From NCBI GenBank assembly GCA_964370635.1, contig CAYJJU010000002.1:62001-126000 (forward strand): DNA of 64,000 nucleotides, in the 5' to 3' direction. This document shows, one piece after another, positions 35,067 through 44,270 of the stretch. This stretch comes from SIG603 sp964370635. Its GTDB lineage: Bacteria; Bacillota; Clostridia; Oscillospirales; Acutalibacteraceae. Below the pieces are notes generated by a model that had not been told where the DNA came from, did not search any database, and saw only the letters and a list, made by a program, of their open reading frames with translations. The position numbers and the translations under genes were made by a program. Position 1 is the stretch's first letter. The number at the start of each line of letters is the position of its first letter.

Positions 35067-35264
35067 TTAGATATAAACATCAATATTCTTCCCCGGGGCC
35101 ATTGGGGGTTTGTTTGCGTTCATCATTTCTAGTAAATTTTGTGATGTCGCCTCAGTTGTATCCATTGCTTTTTTCGCCATGCTTAAACTTACTTGTTGCA
35201 TGGTGCTCGACGAGCTCATTGCCATGCTTAAAGCCGCTATATCCATAACCATAACTTTCACCAT
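35067..35264 (-). CDS. YjfB-family small putative motility protein
   Basis: A small protein, 65 residues from the ATG at 35264 (after AAGGTAACGG). Starts at 35252 or 35246 would give the family's usual opening MDIAALSMAMS. The rest, QVSLSMAKKAMDTTEATSQ and the ending PGKNIDVYI, matches the YjfB_motility family of unknown molecular function, which is often found in flagellated Bacillota. No flagellar genes are in the window. It has a good promoter and ends in the shared terminator. Confidence 0.78.
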   Translation of the reverse strand: MVKVMVMDIAALSMAMSSSSTMQQVSLSMAKKAMDTTEATSQNLLEMMNANKPPMAPGKNIDVYI

Positions 35265-35286
35265 CCGTTACCTTATTTCTGCCTAT

Positions 35287-35315
35287 ATTATACAACAAAA
35301 AATCAAAAAAGTAAA
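35287..35315 (-). promoter_or_regulatory. Promoter of the YjfB-like gene
   Basis: On the minus strand TTTACT, a 17-base spacer, then TATAAT, 23 bases before the longest start codon. Confidence 0.65.
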
Positions 35316-35371
35316 TAGTGCATTTTTTATTTTATTATGCTATAATAAAATAAAAATGGGTGGACAAATTC

Positions 35372-36505
35372 ATGTTTGAGATAATAAGAGAGATAAAAGT
35401 TAACAAACTTCGCAGTATTTTGCTTTTGCTCGTACTGCTGATAAGCCTTACGTGTATCGGTGTTTATTTTGGAAATATAGTGCAAAACATAAATTTGCTT
35501 GAAAATATTTCAGATGACATATCGGTCGAGATGCAAGTTGTAAATGCAAACGGCACTAAAAGCAATCAACTGACTATCAGTGGCGACACAGCCAAAAAAC
35601 TTTTAGAAAATACAACTTACACAGAAAATGAAGTATATACCATTATGGCTTTAGGACGAGATGAACTCTCAGAAAACAGCGCTAATATACCCGTGGTCGG
35701 TGTGAGTAATTTTGACGAAAATTTTGACAGTTTAGAAGAAAACGTTTGTGTCGTACCTAAAAATTATGCAGAGTTTAATAATTTAAAGGTTGGCGACATG
35801 CTAACGCTTCAAATTTTTATGTATAAATTCACAAATAATGACAGCGTTTTTGAGCTCTTGCCTCTTGATAAAGTTGAACTTGAGATAATAGACTTTTACG
35901 AAAGTTCTCAGTCAAGCGAAATTATAACCCCAATTAAAGTCTTAGAAAAACTTATTCAAAACGAGGGCGAAGAACTTACCTATTCTTCATTTAGTGCCAA
36001 GGTGGAAGACCCCACAAATTTGAATGAATTTAAGCTACTTTTAAGCACAAACGGCTTTCAAGAGGCTTCTCTTTCGGCACAGGAGAAATTATACGACAAT
36101 AACATAAGCTTTGACGATAGACTATTCATCGAAACCGCAGGGCCTATCGAAAATATGCTAAACATGTTTTATATGCTCGCAACACCCTTTACCCTGATCA
36201 TACTTATTCTAAACATAGTGGTCATTTTGATGATTTACAGACAGTCGCTAAAAGAAATTGCGCTATACTTCTGCATAGGAAAAAGCATAAAAGAAATTAA
36301 AAATTTGTACTTTTATTCGGTTTTAATAATAAATGCTTTTGTGTCGGTGGCAGGCTTATTTGTGCTTTTAATTATACTCCATTCTATTATTTGGGCACTG
36401 GGATTAGTCTTGCTGTGTTTTATGCTGACGAGCGTCGGTTCAAGGCTGGCACTTTCTATGCTTTTAAAAACGGATTTTGTAAAACATCTTGGCAGTGATG
36501 ATTAA
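35372..36505 (+). CDS. FtsX-like ABC permease, shorter subunit
   Basis: A 377-residue membrane protein with one N-terminal helix (about residues 14-36, ILLLLVLLISLTCIGVYFGN), a large extracellular domain of about 200 residues, and three C-terminal helices starting near 265 (LATPFTLIILILNIVVILMI). This is the MacB/FtsX topology of ABC systems that act from the membrane rather than import. A GTG four codons earlier is possible; GGGTGG at 8 bases favours the ATG at 35372. It forms an operon with the ATPase and the larger permease; the substrate is unknown. Confidence 0.85.
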   Translation: MFEIIREIKVNKLRSILLLLVLLISLTCIGVYFGNIVQNINLLENISDDISVEMQVVNANGTKSNQLTISGDTAKKLLENTTYTENEVYTIMALGRDELSENSANIPVVGVSNFDENFDSLEENVCVVPKNYAEFNNLKVGDMLTLQIFMYKFTNNDSVFELLPLDKVELEIIDFYESSQSSEIITPIKVLEKLIQNEGEELTYSSFSAKVEDPTNLNEFKLLLSTNGFQEASLSAQEKLYDNNISFDDRLFIETAGPIENMLNMFYMLATPFTLIILILNIVVILMIYRQSLKEIALYFCIGKSIKEIKNLYFYSVLIINAFVSVAGLFVLLIILHSIIWALGLVLLCFMLTSVGSRLALSMLLKTDFVKHLGSDD

Positions 36506-36517
36506 GGAGGGGTGAAC

Positions 36518-37186
36518 ATGTTAGAAGTCATAAATTTAAATTATACCTATGAGAGCAAATACCAAAAGGTGCATGCACTAAAAAATGTCAACTGCAAATT
36601 TTTACCTGGCAAATTTTATGCTATAAGCGGAGCCTCGGGCAGTGGCAAGAGTACACTGCTAATGCTTCTTGCCGGCTTAATGGAAGTGGTCGAGGGCGAC
36701 ATATGTTTTGATGAGAAAAAAATCTCTGACATAGGCGGTGACACTTACAGAAGAGAAATAGTGAGCGTGATTTTTCAACAGTACAACCTGTTTGAAAAAC
36801 TCTCTGTCCTTGAAAACGTCGTACTGCCTGCAACTATTGCAAAGCTTTCCACTAAAAAACTCATAGAAGAAAGAGCAATAGAAAAGCTAAACGCCGTCGG
36901 CATAGGCAGCGATAAACTAAAAAAACTGCCAAACATGCTCTCCGGCGGAGAGCGCCAAAGGGTGGCAATTGCAAGGGCGCTTACCTCAAAAAGCAAGGTG
37001 ATTTTAGCCGATGAGCCCACAGGCAGTTTGGACACTGAAAATTCTGAAATAGTGGTAAATTTATTAAAGCGCCTGACAAAAGAGGAAAACTGCGCTTTGA
37101 TAATGGTGACGCATGATGAAAGAATTGTGGCGCAAGCCGATGTGGTTTATACCATGAAAGACGGTGTGTTGACCTATGAAAAATAG
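36518..37186 (+). CDS. ABC transporter ATP-binding protein (LolD/MacB type)
   Basis: A 222-residue ATPase. Walker A is GASGSGKST, the Q-loop FQQYNLF, the signature LSGGERQRVAIARAL, Walker B VILADEPTGSLD and the H-loop MVTHDE. These match the LolD/MacB/YknY group, which pairs with FtsX-type permeases. AAGGAGG lies 7 bases before the ATG at 36518; a GTG at 36512 is the alternative. It overlaps the next gene by 11 bases. Confidence 0.93.
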   Translation: MLEVINLNYTYESKYQKVHALKNVNCKFLPGKFYAISGASGSGKSTLLMLLAGLMEVVEGDICFDEKKISDIGGDTYRREIVSVIFQQYNLFEKLSVLENVVLPATIAKLSTKKLIEERAIEKLNAVGIGSDKLKKLPNMLSGGERQRVAIARALTSKSKVILADEPTGSLDTENSEIVVNLLKRLTKEENCALIMVTHDERIVAQADVVYTMKDGVLTYEK

Positions 37187-39026
37187 TATTAAACAGTTGT
37201 TTAGGTCACCGCTTAAGGCCTGCATACTGCTCATTGCGCTGAGCCTTTCCATGATAATTTGCATACTATCGCTATACCTATTTTTAAACTCCTCAGAGCA
37301 AATGGAAAGTTTGCAATCGGAATTTATCACCATAGGAACGGTAGAGCAAAAAAGCGATTCACAGGAGCAGGTGGAGGTTTGGGACTGGGTCAATAAAGAG
37401 TACACAAACTACTTAGTTCCCTCATACACAAAAATACTAGGCGAGGAAATTTTTGTAGAGCTTAACGCACCGTTTTTAATAGAGCCTACAAAAAGGGCGT
37501 ATTTTGGCGCAAAAACCGATTATGTTTTGCAGGACAATGCACTATTTTACAGCCTTTCTGAGTATCACCCCGTCGTGGAATTTAAGGTTGAAGAGGACTG
37601 CGTGCCAAATGAGCCTGTTGAAATAACGGTCACAAAAATATTATCAGGAGAGCTCACTTCCCAAAGTACGAAGAAAAATGAAAACGGCGAAACGGTGATT
37701 TTATTTTGCGATGTGGAAAATGAAAGCCCAATAAACTTAGAAGTCGGCAAAACATATGTGACATCACTCAGGCGAACGCTTGAGCCAAGTTCCGGAATAG
37801 AATTTTTTGCGGGGATTAACTGGAGCACAAGAAACACGCAAAGGGACGAAAGCGGAGAGCAGATAGAGAGCGATATTTTAAATCAAATAGGCTCAATAGC
37901 CGAAGTTGACGATAAATTTTACGAAAGTGACATGGGAAAATACTGGCTTAATTTACCTAGCGCCCTTGTCGATTTAGACAAAACTTTGCCTGTAATAGCG
38001 ACAAAAAGCACGGCACTTATAGCCGATTTTCACGATAAAACAGCAATGATAACAGCTGGTCGTGATATCACAAGCGAAGAGTACGAAAGCGGGGCGAAAA
38101 CATGCCTTGTTCCCGAAGAATTTATGCAAAACAACAACTTGAATTTAGGCGATAAAATAAACTTACCCTTGTATTTTGCAAACGAAAACACCTCGCCTAC
38201 ATATTTATTTTCTAAGGGAAATGTGCTTTTATTTGACTTTTTACTTTTAAATGCACAGGGCGAAAAATACGAAGTTTTCTTTGAGGAAGAATATGAAATA
38301 GTCGGCATATATAACAGCGCCTTGACAGCGAGCAAGCATTACACCCAAACCGAAATAGCAAGGGACATGATTATCATTCCTCAAAACTCTATAAGCGAAA
38401 GTTATGAAAATAACCTTGCGGATTTTGGCACTATGAAGGCGCAGACAACGTCTTTTCAAATTCCAAACGGAAGCATAGGAGAATTTGAAAAAATATTTGA
38501 AGAAAACGGCATAAACGAGCTGTTTGACATCAGTTTTGACGACAGAGGATATGGCGAAATCAAAGAAAATTTAGAGCAAACACGCAGTTTTTCGGGTCTA
38601 CTCATGATAGTCGGTATTAATGTTTCTATAGTGGTTGTAATTATATTAATATTCTTCTTCGTCGTTAAAGAGCAAAAGAGAACGGTGCTTGAAAAAGCCG
38701 TGGGCATGAGTAATTTTCAGTGCATAATGTCGATTTTAAGCGCAGTTTTGGTAGTTTTGGCGCTATCAATTTTACTAGCCGTCGCCTCTTCCTATGTTTT
38801 GATCTACATATCAAACGGCGCGCAGAGTGCGGAGCTTGGCTATAAATACGGCTATAGCACCCAGTTTAGTATAGGTTTTAGCGATAATGAAATTTCCGTA
38901 TCGGAAAATATTAATTTAGGCAATTTCATAAAAGTAAGCACTGCCGTTTCACTTGCAATCACGGCTTCAATCACGGCTTTATCGCTGATTTTCATTAAAA
39001 AAATTCTTAGAAAAAGCAGACTATAG
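37176..39026 (+). CDS. FtsX-like ABC permease, larger subunit
   Basis: A 616-residue permease with an N-terminal helix (about residues 14-33, CILLIALSLSMIICILSLYL), an extracellular domain of some 430 residues, then three helices (MIVGINVSIVVVIILIFFFV, about 475-498, and two later) and a basic C-terminal end. It shares the topology but little sequence with the 377-residue permease in the same operon, suggesting a heterodimer around one ATPase. Such systems export or detach peptides and lipids or sense antibiotics; no regulator or peptide gene is adjacent, so the role is open. Confidence 0.85.
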   Translation: MKNSIKQLFRSPLKACILLIALSLSMIICILSLYLFLNSSEQMESLQSEFITIGTVEQKSDSQEQVEVWDWVNKEYTNYLVPSYTKILGEEIFVELNAPFLIEPTKRAYFGAKTDYVLQDNALFYSLSEYHPVVEFKVEEDCVPNEPVEITVTKILSGELTSQSTKKNENGETVILFCDVENESPINLEVGKTYVTSLRRTLEPSSGIEFFAGINWSTRNTQRDESGEQIESDILNQIGSIAEVDDKFYESDMGKYWLNLPSALVDLDKTLPVIATKSTALIADFHDKTAMITAGRDITSEEYESGAKTCLVPEEFMQNNNLNLGDKINLPLYFANENTSPTYLFSKGNVLLFDFLLLNAQGEKYEVFFEEEYEIVGIYNSALTASKHYTQTEIARDMIIIPQNSISESYENNLADFGTMKAQTTSFQIPNGSIGEFEKIFEENGINELFDISFDDRGYGEIKENLEQTRSFSGLLMIVGINVSIVVVIILIFFFVVKEQKRTVLEKAVGMSNFQCIMSILSAVLVVLALSILLAVASSYVLIYISNGAQSAELGYKYGYSTQFSIGFSDNEISVSENINLGNFIKVSTAVSLAITASITALSLIFIKKILRKSRL

Positions 39027-39185
39027 CACCTTCTCAACTCTAAAACTTTACATATCTATCGGCTGTTTTTACCCAAAACTGCGTTGTCGTCAATCGGAAT
39101 ACGTCAAGTATTCCTCAATCCTCCGCCTTGTTTTGAACTAAAACATCTCGATATCTATTGTATACTTTCAGAGTTAACAAGGTGC
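39026..39185. repeat. 160-base imperfect palindrome
   Basis: From GCACCTT at 39026 to AAGGTGC at 39185 the sequence folds back on itself around 39105. The outer arms GCACCTTCTCAACTCTAAA pair with the complement of TTTCAGAGTTAACAAGGTGC, inner arms share CAAAAC and GGAATAC, and mismatches are scattered between. It fills the whole gap between a permease gene and a HAD hydrolase gene and overlaps the permease stop codon. It resembles a MITE-type element without coding capacity. Confidence 0.7.
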
Positions 39186-39206
39186 CAATAATATAAGGAG
39201 GTAGCT

Positions 39207-39971
39207 ATGATAAAATTAATAGTAAGCGACTTGGATAATACCCTTTTAAATTCACAGCAAATCATTTCGCCATACACGGCGGAAATTTTGGAAAAATGCA
39301 GAGAAAATGGTGTGGTTACGGCCTTTGCAACGGCAAGGCCTATAAGATATACTAATTGCTTTTTTAAATATTTCACGCCTGATGCTTTTATTTGCCATAA
39401 TGGTGCCGTGATTAATTTTCCAAACGGGAATATTTCTCATGTAGGAATAGAGCATGAAAAGGCTATTGCATTTATTAAAAAACTGATAGACTATAGTGAT
39501 AATTTAGAAATTGCTGTCGAATATCAGGATAAAATTTACGCAAATTTTGATGCCGGGAAATACTGGAAGGGCATAGATTATAATAAATCTAATCTAATTG
39601 ATTTAGCTTTTGACACCGCCGACAAAGTTTTGGTGGCTTTAAGCGATGCACAGGCAGAGGATGTAAAAAAATTTATACCCGAAAATTGCTATCTGGAAAA
39701 ATCAAAAGACGGGGTATGCATGGTGATGAACAATGAAGCCACAAAAATAAATGCAATTAAAAAACTTTGCAAGCATTTAAACATTGACATATCGCAAGTT
39801 GTAGCTTTTGGCGACGACCACAACGACCTTAGCATGATAAAAGGCTGCGGCATAGGCGTTGCCGTTCAAAACGCAAGAGAAGAAATAAAGGCAGTAGCAA
39901 AAGACTTTTGCCCGTCAAACGATGAGGACGGCGTGGCGAAATGGCTTTTAGAAAATGTTTTGGAGGGATAA
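39207..39971 (+). CDS. Cof-type HAD-family hydrolase
   Basis: A 254-residue HAD phosphatase of the Cof/YidA group (type IIB cap). Motif I is SDLDNTLLNSQ, motif II is FATARPIRY, motif III contains the lysine of ATKINAIKKLC, and motif IV is GDDHNDLSMIKGCGIGVAV. Probable substrates are sugar phosphates or related metabolites. AAGGAGGTAGCT precedes the ATG. Three bases separate it from the next gene, so they are cotranscribed. Confidence 0.92.
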   Translation: MIKLIVSDLDNTLLNSQQIISPYTAEILEKCRENGVVTAFATARPIRYTNCFFKYFTPDAFICHNGAVINFPNGNISHVGIEHEKAIAFIKKLIDYSDNLEIAVEYQDKIYANFDAGKYWKGIDYNKSNLIDLAFDTADKVLVALSDAQAEDVKKFIPENCYLEKSKDGVCMVMNNEATKINAIKKLCKHLNIDISQVVAFGDDHNDLSMIKGCGIGVAVQNAREEIKAVAKDFCPSNDEDGVAKWLLENVLEG

Positions 39972-39974
39972 AAG

Positions 39975-40526
39975 ATGAAACTAATATGGATAATCGGCAG
40001 TGGAGCGGTAGGGAAAATGACCGTGGGGCAAGAACTTATGAAAATCACCGATTTAAGGCTTTTTCACAACCATATGATGATAGAAGCCGCCATTGATATT
40101 TTCGGCAGATTTGAAGGAAAAGCCATACTAAAACTGCGTGAAGTAATATTTGAGGAATTTTCTAAATCGGATTTATACGGCATGATTTTTACTTACATGT
40201 GGGCCTTTGACATGGAAAGCGACAGAGAATATGTGGAACATGTGACAAATATTTTTAAGGAAAAAGGCGCAGAAATTTACTGTGTCGAGCTAATTTCCGA
40301 CCAAGAAACAAGGCTTAAACGAAACGAAACGGAAAATAGACGCAGTCATAAAAAATCAAAGCAAAACATAGAATTTTCTAAGGGTTTAATTTTAAACGAG
40401 GATAAAAATTACCGCCTTGTAAGTAATGACGGCGAAATTCCTTTTGAAAATTATATGAGAATAGACAACACAAACTTATCCCCTGACAGCGTGGCAAATA
40501 TGATAAAAAAGGAATTCAAGCTATAA
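39975..40526 (+). CDS. P-loop kinase-like protein
   Basis: A 183-residue protein with an N-terminal Walker A, GSGAVGKMT at about residues 7-15, followed by LRLFHNHMMIEAAIDIFG. The late segment KGLILNEDKNYRL and general size resemble small nucleoside- or shikimate-kinase-like AAA proteins. The substrate is not recognisable. Its ribosome binding site GGAGGG overlaps the end of the HAD gene. Confidence 0.75.
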   Translation: MKLIWIIGSGAVGKMTVGQELMKITDLRLFHNHMMIEAAIDIFGRFEGKAILKLREVIFEEFSKSDLYGMIFTYMWAFDMESDREYVEHVTNIFKEKGAEIYCVELISDQETRLKRNETENRRSHKKSKQNIEFSKGLILNEDKNYRLVSNDGEIPFENYMRIDNTNLSPDSVANMIKKEFKL

Positions 40527-40531
40527 AACCC

Positions 40532-40560
40532 TTGACAAAACAACAAAATTCTAGTATCAT
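40532..40560 (+). promoter_or_regulatory. Promoter of the ilv operon
   Basis: TTGACA, a 17-base spacer, then TATCAT, directly upstream of the T-box leader. Confidence 0.88.
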
Positions 40561-40580
40561 TAGCTACATATACACATAAT

Positions 40581-40836
40581 GCAGTGACGAGAATTGGTGT
40601 GAGGGTCTTTCTTTTAGAGAGTTGTCGGTTGGTGTAAGACAACAGGAAGCTTGCAGTCTGCTCATCTCGTAGCAGTTTTCCTGAACATTTATGATTATTA
40701 GGGAAAAACGGTAGTCCCCGTTACAGGACAGTATGTATTAGCATACACTGAGTGGTCGCTGTTTAGGCGGCAATTAGAGTGGTACCGTGAAGTCTAGCCT
40801 TCATCTCTTATTAAGAGATGAAGGCTTATTTTATTA
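40581..40836 (+). promoter_or_regulatory. T-box leader controlling ilvB-ilvN-ilvA
   Basis: The leader starts with a stem I base of ACGAGA pairing with TCTCGT near 40668. Later the conserved T-box sequence AGAGTGGTACCG (40777-40788) is followed at once by a perfect intrinsic terminator (AGCCTTCATCTCTTA arms, 40796-40826, then TTATTTTATT). An uncharged tRNA binding the specifier and T-box would form the antiterminator and allow readthrough. The triplet just before the closing stem I strand is CTC followed by A, which points to tRNA-Leu; an ATC (Ile) reading overlaps the stem and is less likely. Confidence 0.93.
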
Positions 40837-40856
40837 ATTAGAGAGGATGAATTATT

Positions 40857-42530
40857 ATGAACACAAAAAATATAAATGGCTCTGACATCATCATGGAATG
40901 TCTTATAGAGCAAGGAGTAGACACCGTTTTCGGTTATCCCGGAGGAGCGGTTTTAAACATTTATGACGCACTTTATAAATACGAAGATAAAATTAAACAT
41001 GTGCTTACTTCTCACGAGCAGGGTGCGGCACATGCGGCAGACGGCTATGCACGCTCTAGCGGCAAAGTAGGCGTTTGCATCGCAACGTCGGGCCCAGGAG
41101 CCACAAACCTTGTCACAGGCATTGCAACAGCCTATATGGACTCTGTGCCCATGGTTGCAATTACAGGAAATGTCGGTCGCTCACTATTAGGCCTTGACAG
41201 CTTCCAAGAGGTTGACATTACGGGAATTACCATGTCCATCACTAAACATAATTTTCTTATTAAGAATGTCGAGGAGCTTGCCGACACCGTGCGTGAAGCC
41301 TTTGTAATTGCAAATTCTGGCAGAAAAGGGCCGGTACTTATCGACATACCAAAAGACATTACGGGCGCTATGTGCGACTTTACCCCTGTTGCCCCTAAAA
41401 AAATAGAGGCAAGTGCCGAGCTTCCGCCAAAAGAGTGGCTTGATAAAACCATAGATATGCTTAAAAACAGCAAAAGGCCTATGATTTATGCAGGCGGAGG
41501 AGTGATGTGGTCGGGCGCTACAGACGCCTTACACGAGTTTGCAGATAAACTTGACGCGCCCGTGTCTTGCTCATTAATGTGCCAAGGTGGTTTTGACCAA
41601 GAAAACTCACGCTATGTGGGAATGCTTGGAATGCATGGGACAAAAGTGTCTGCGCAAACCATAAAACATTGTGACCTTTTAATCGCAGTTGGAAGCAGAT
41701 TTTCAGACAGGGTCATCGGAAATCAACAACTTTTCGCAAAAAATTTCCCTGTAATTCAAATCGATGTAGACGCCGCAGAGTTTAACAAAAATATTCCTGT
41801 CTCCGTAAGGCTTAAAGGTGATGCCAAAGTCATTTTGGAGGAGCTTTTAAAGGCACTTCCACAGTGCGAGCACGGCGACTGGATGAACGAAATAGAAACA
41901 TGGAAAAACATGTATCCCTTAGTACAAAAAGGAAAAGGTGTCACGCCTCAATCTATTTTATCGACACTTAGCAAGATGACAAACGATAACTCTGTAATCA
42001 CCACAGAAGTCGGACAGCATCAAATGTGGACGGCACAGTACTACACCTTTAGAAGGCCACAACAAATGCTAACTTCCGGCGGACTTGGCACTATGGGTTA
42101 CGGCCTTGGAGCCAGTATAGGCGCAAAGTTTGCAAACCCTACAAAAAAAGTCATTAACATTGCAGGCGACGGAAGTTTCCACATGAATTTAAACGAGCTT
42201 GCAACTGCTTCAAAATATAATGTTCCCATAATAGAAATGATTTTTGACAACCAAGTTTTAGGCATGGTAAGGCAGTGGCAAAAACTGTTTTACGACGGAC
42301 GTTTTTCAAGCACTACCCTTGAAAAGAAAACAGATTATGAGTTTTTGGCTAAAGCATTCGGCATTAAAATGCTAAAAATTGAAAAAGAAGAGCAGATAGA
42401 ATCTGTGCTTAAAGAGGCTTTAAGCGCCAATGAACCCGTACTTATTCACTGCGTTATAGACAAAGACTTTAACGTGCTTCCCATGGTGCCCACAGGCGCA
42501 TCGGTCGAAGACCCCATACTAGAAATGTGA
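40857..42530 (+). CDS. ilvB: Acetolactate synthase, large subunit
   Basis: A 557-residue thiamine-diphosphate enzyme that makes acetolactate or acetohydroxybutyrate for branched-chain amino acids. The catalytic glutamate is in LTSHEQGAAHAADGYAR. The ThDP motif GDGSFHMNLNELATASKYN runs to the asparagine in IFDNQVLGMVRQWQ. The family ending DFNVLPMVPTG is present. GAGAGGATGAATT precedes the ATG. It is the first gene after the T-box leader. Confidence 0.96.
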   Translation: MNTKNINGSDIIMECLIEQGVDTVFGYPGGAVLNIYDALYKYEDKIKHVLTSHEQGAAHAADGYARSSGKVGVCIATSGPGATNLVTGIATAYMDSVPMVAITGNVGRSLLGLDSFQEVDITGITMSITKHNFLIKNVEELADTVREAFVIANSGRKGPVLIDIPKDITGAMCDFTPVAPKKIEASAELPPKEWLDKTIDMLKNSKRPMIYAGGGVMWSGATDALHEFADKLDAPVSCSLMCQGGFDQENSRYVGMLGMHGTKVSAQTIKHCDLLIAVGSRFSDRVIGNQQLFAKNFPVIQIDVDAAEFNKNIPVSVRLKGDAKVILEELLKALPQCEHGDWMNEIETWKNMYPLVQKGKGVTPQSILSTLSKMTNDNSVITTEVGQHQMWTAQYYTFRRPQQMLTSGGLGTMGYGLGASIGAKFANPTKKVINIAGDGSFHMNLNELATASKYNVPIIEMIFDNQVLGMVRQWQKLFYDGRFSSTTLEKKTDYEFLAKAFGIKMLKIEKEEQIESVLKEALSANEPVLIHCVIDKDFNVLPMVPTGASVEDPILEM

Positions 42531-42543
42531 GGAGGATAAAATT

Positions 42544-43026
42544 ATGACAGAAAAAGATTATCTGGTTTTAGTAACAGCAAAAAACCACACAGGTGTAATT
42601 CAGCGTATATCAGGCCTTTTTAGCAGAAGATTTTTTAATATTTTAAGCCTTGTCGCCGCCCAAAGCGAAAATCCGGAAATTTCACACCTTATCATAGTTG
42701 TAAGAGGCGATGCAAACGCTGCAAGACAGGCAGAAAAACAGCTTTCAAAACTTTATGATGTAATAAATGTAGATGTAGTAGACACAGAAAACGCCGTGGT
42801 GCGTGAATATTTAATGCTAAAAGTAAAAAATAACAATGAACAAAGCGAAAAATTAATCTCAATAGCAAGCGTATTTCATGCAAACGTTTTAAATGTTGAC
42901 GACAAGAGCTTTATAGTGGAAATTACAGGCAATCCAAGGACTATAAATTCTTTTGTAGAACTTTATAAGGGTTATGGAATAGTTCAAATGCTTCGCACAG
43001 GTGCTATGGCAATGACCGTAGAATGA
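42544..43026 (+). CDS. ilvN: Acetolactate synthase, small regulatory subunit
   Basis: A 160-residue regulatory subunit with an N-terminal ACT domain (VTAKNHTGVIQRISGLFSRR) and a C-terminal ALS-type domain (GNPRTINSFVELYKGYGIVQ). Such subunits confer valine feedback inhibition on the large subunit. It lies 13 bases after ilvB, with GGAGGA before its ATG. Confidence 0.95.
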   Translation: MTEKDYLVLVTAKNHTGVIQRISGLFSRRFFNILSLVAAQSENPEISHLIIVVRGDANAARQAEKQLSKLYDVINVDVVDTENAVVREYLMLKVKNNNEQSEKLISIASVFHANVLNVDDKSFIVEITGNPRTINSFVELYKGYGIVQMLRTGAMAMTVE

Positions 43027-43036
43027 GGAGGAAACA

Positions 43037-44239
43037 ATGTTAAGTTTAGACAAAGTATATCAGGCTTCCTATGTGCTTAAAAACGTCGCAAAATGCACAG
43101 AGCTTGTCCATGCTCCTTTATTAAACCCCAATGCAAACATTTACCTAAAGACAGAAAATTTACAAAACACGGGTTCATTTAAACTTCGTGGCGCGTATTT
43201 TAAAATGTCGCAGTTATCCCAAAAAGAAAAAGCCGCAGGCGTAATTGCCTGCTCTGCAGGAAACCATGCGCAAGGCGTCGCATTTGCCGCAAAAGAAAAT
43301 AAAATCAAGGCGAGAATATGCATACCAGAGGGCGCACCAATATCAAAGGTTGAGGCAACAAAAAGGCATGGCGCAGACGTAATCCTTGTAAAAGGCGTGT
43401 ATGACGACGCCTATGAAAAATCAAGAGAGCTTCATGAAGAACTGGGTTGCACCTTCATTCATCCTTATGACGACGAAGACGTAATTGCAGGGCAAGGGAC
43501 TATAGGCCTTGAAATTTTGGAGCAACTTGAAAATTTAGACGCCGTAATTGTGCCGATAGGCGGCGGCGGTTTAATCTCGGGCATAGCCTACACGATAAAA
43601 TCGCTTAACCCTAATGTTAAGGTGTACGGTGTTCAGGCTTTTGGCGCTATGTCCATGCTAAACTCCATAGAAAAAGGCAAAAGAGAGACTCTTTCACATG
43701 TGACGACCATCGCAGACGGTATAGCGGTCAAATGCCCGGGAGAAATCACATATGACATCTGCAAAAAATATGTTGATGAAATAGTAAGCGTTACCGACGA
43801 CGAAATTTCCTCTGCAATCTTGGCTTTGATAGAGCAACACAAAATGATAGCCGAGGGCGCAGGCGCCGTTGCAGTAGCCGCCGCAATGTTTGATAAAATT
43901 GACATAAAGGGAAAAAATGTCGCCTGCATAGTGTCGGGTGGTAACATAGATGTGACGATTTTATCAAGGGTAATAGGCCGAGGCTTACTAAAAGACGGGC
44001 GTTCTATAGACATAAGCGTTGCGCTGTCCGACAAACCGGGTCAGCTTCAAACTGTTTCTAGAATTATTGCAGATTTAGGAGCAAATGTAGTGTCGGTAAG
44101 GCACGACCGCTCCGATGAAAACATGGATATAACCTCATGTTATTTGCATCTTAGAATGGAAACAAGAAACCGTGAACATGCAGACGAGGTAGTAAAATCA
44201 CTAAGAGAAAACGGCTACGAAATAGTGTCGTACAGATAA
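43037..44239 (+). CDS. ilvA: Threonine ammonia-lyase with C-terminal ACT domain
   Basis: A 400-residue PLP enzyme that deaminates threonine to 2-oxobutanoate for isoleucine synthesis. The PLP lysine is in NTGSFKLRGAYFKM, the glycine loop in PIGGGGLISGIAYT, and CSAGNHAQGVA is conserved. A single ACT domain begins near residue 325 (ISVALSDKPGQLQTVSRIIA), the medium-length form common in Bacillota. Its place after ilvBN under a shared T-box supports the biosynthetic role. GGAGGAAACA precedes the ATG. Confidence 0.95.
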   Translation: MLSLDKVYQASYVLKNVAKCTELVHAPLLNPNANIYLKTENLQNTGSFKLRGAYFKMSQLSQKEKAAGVIACSAGNHAQGVAFAAKENKIKARICIPEGAPISKVEATKRHGADVILVKGVYDDAYEKSRELHEELGCTFIHPYDDEDVIAGQGTIGLEILEQLENLDAVIVPIGGGGLISGIAYTIKSLNPNVKVYGVQAFGAMSMLNSIEKGKRETLSHVTTIADGIAVKCPGEITYDICKKYVDEIVSVTDDEISSAILALIEQHKMIAEGAGAVAVAAAMFDKIDIKGKNVACIVSGGNIDVTILSRVIGRGLLKDGRSIDISVALSDKPGQLQTVSRIIADLGANVVSVRHDRSDENMDITSCYLHLRMETRNREHADEVVKSLRENGYEIVSYR

Positions 44240-44270
44240 AAATAGCTTCTAAAAAACAATATAATTACGG

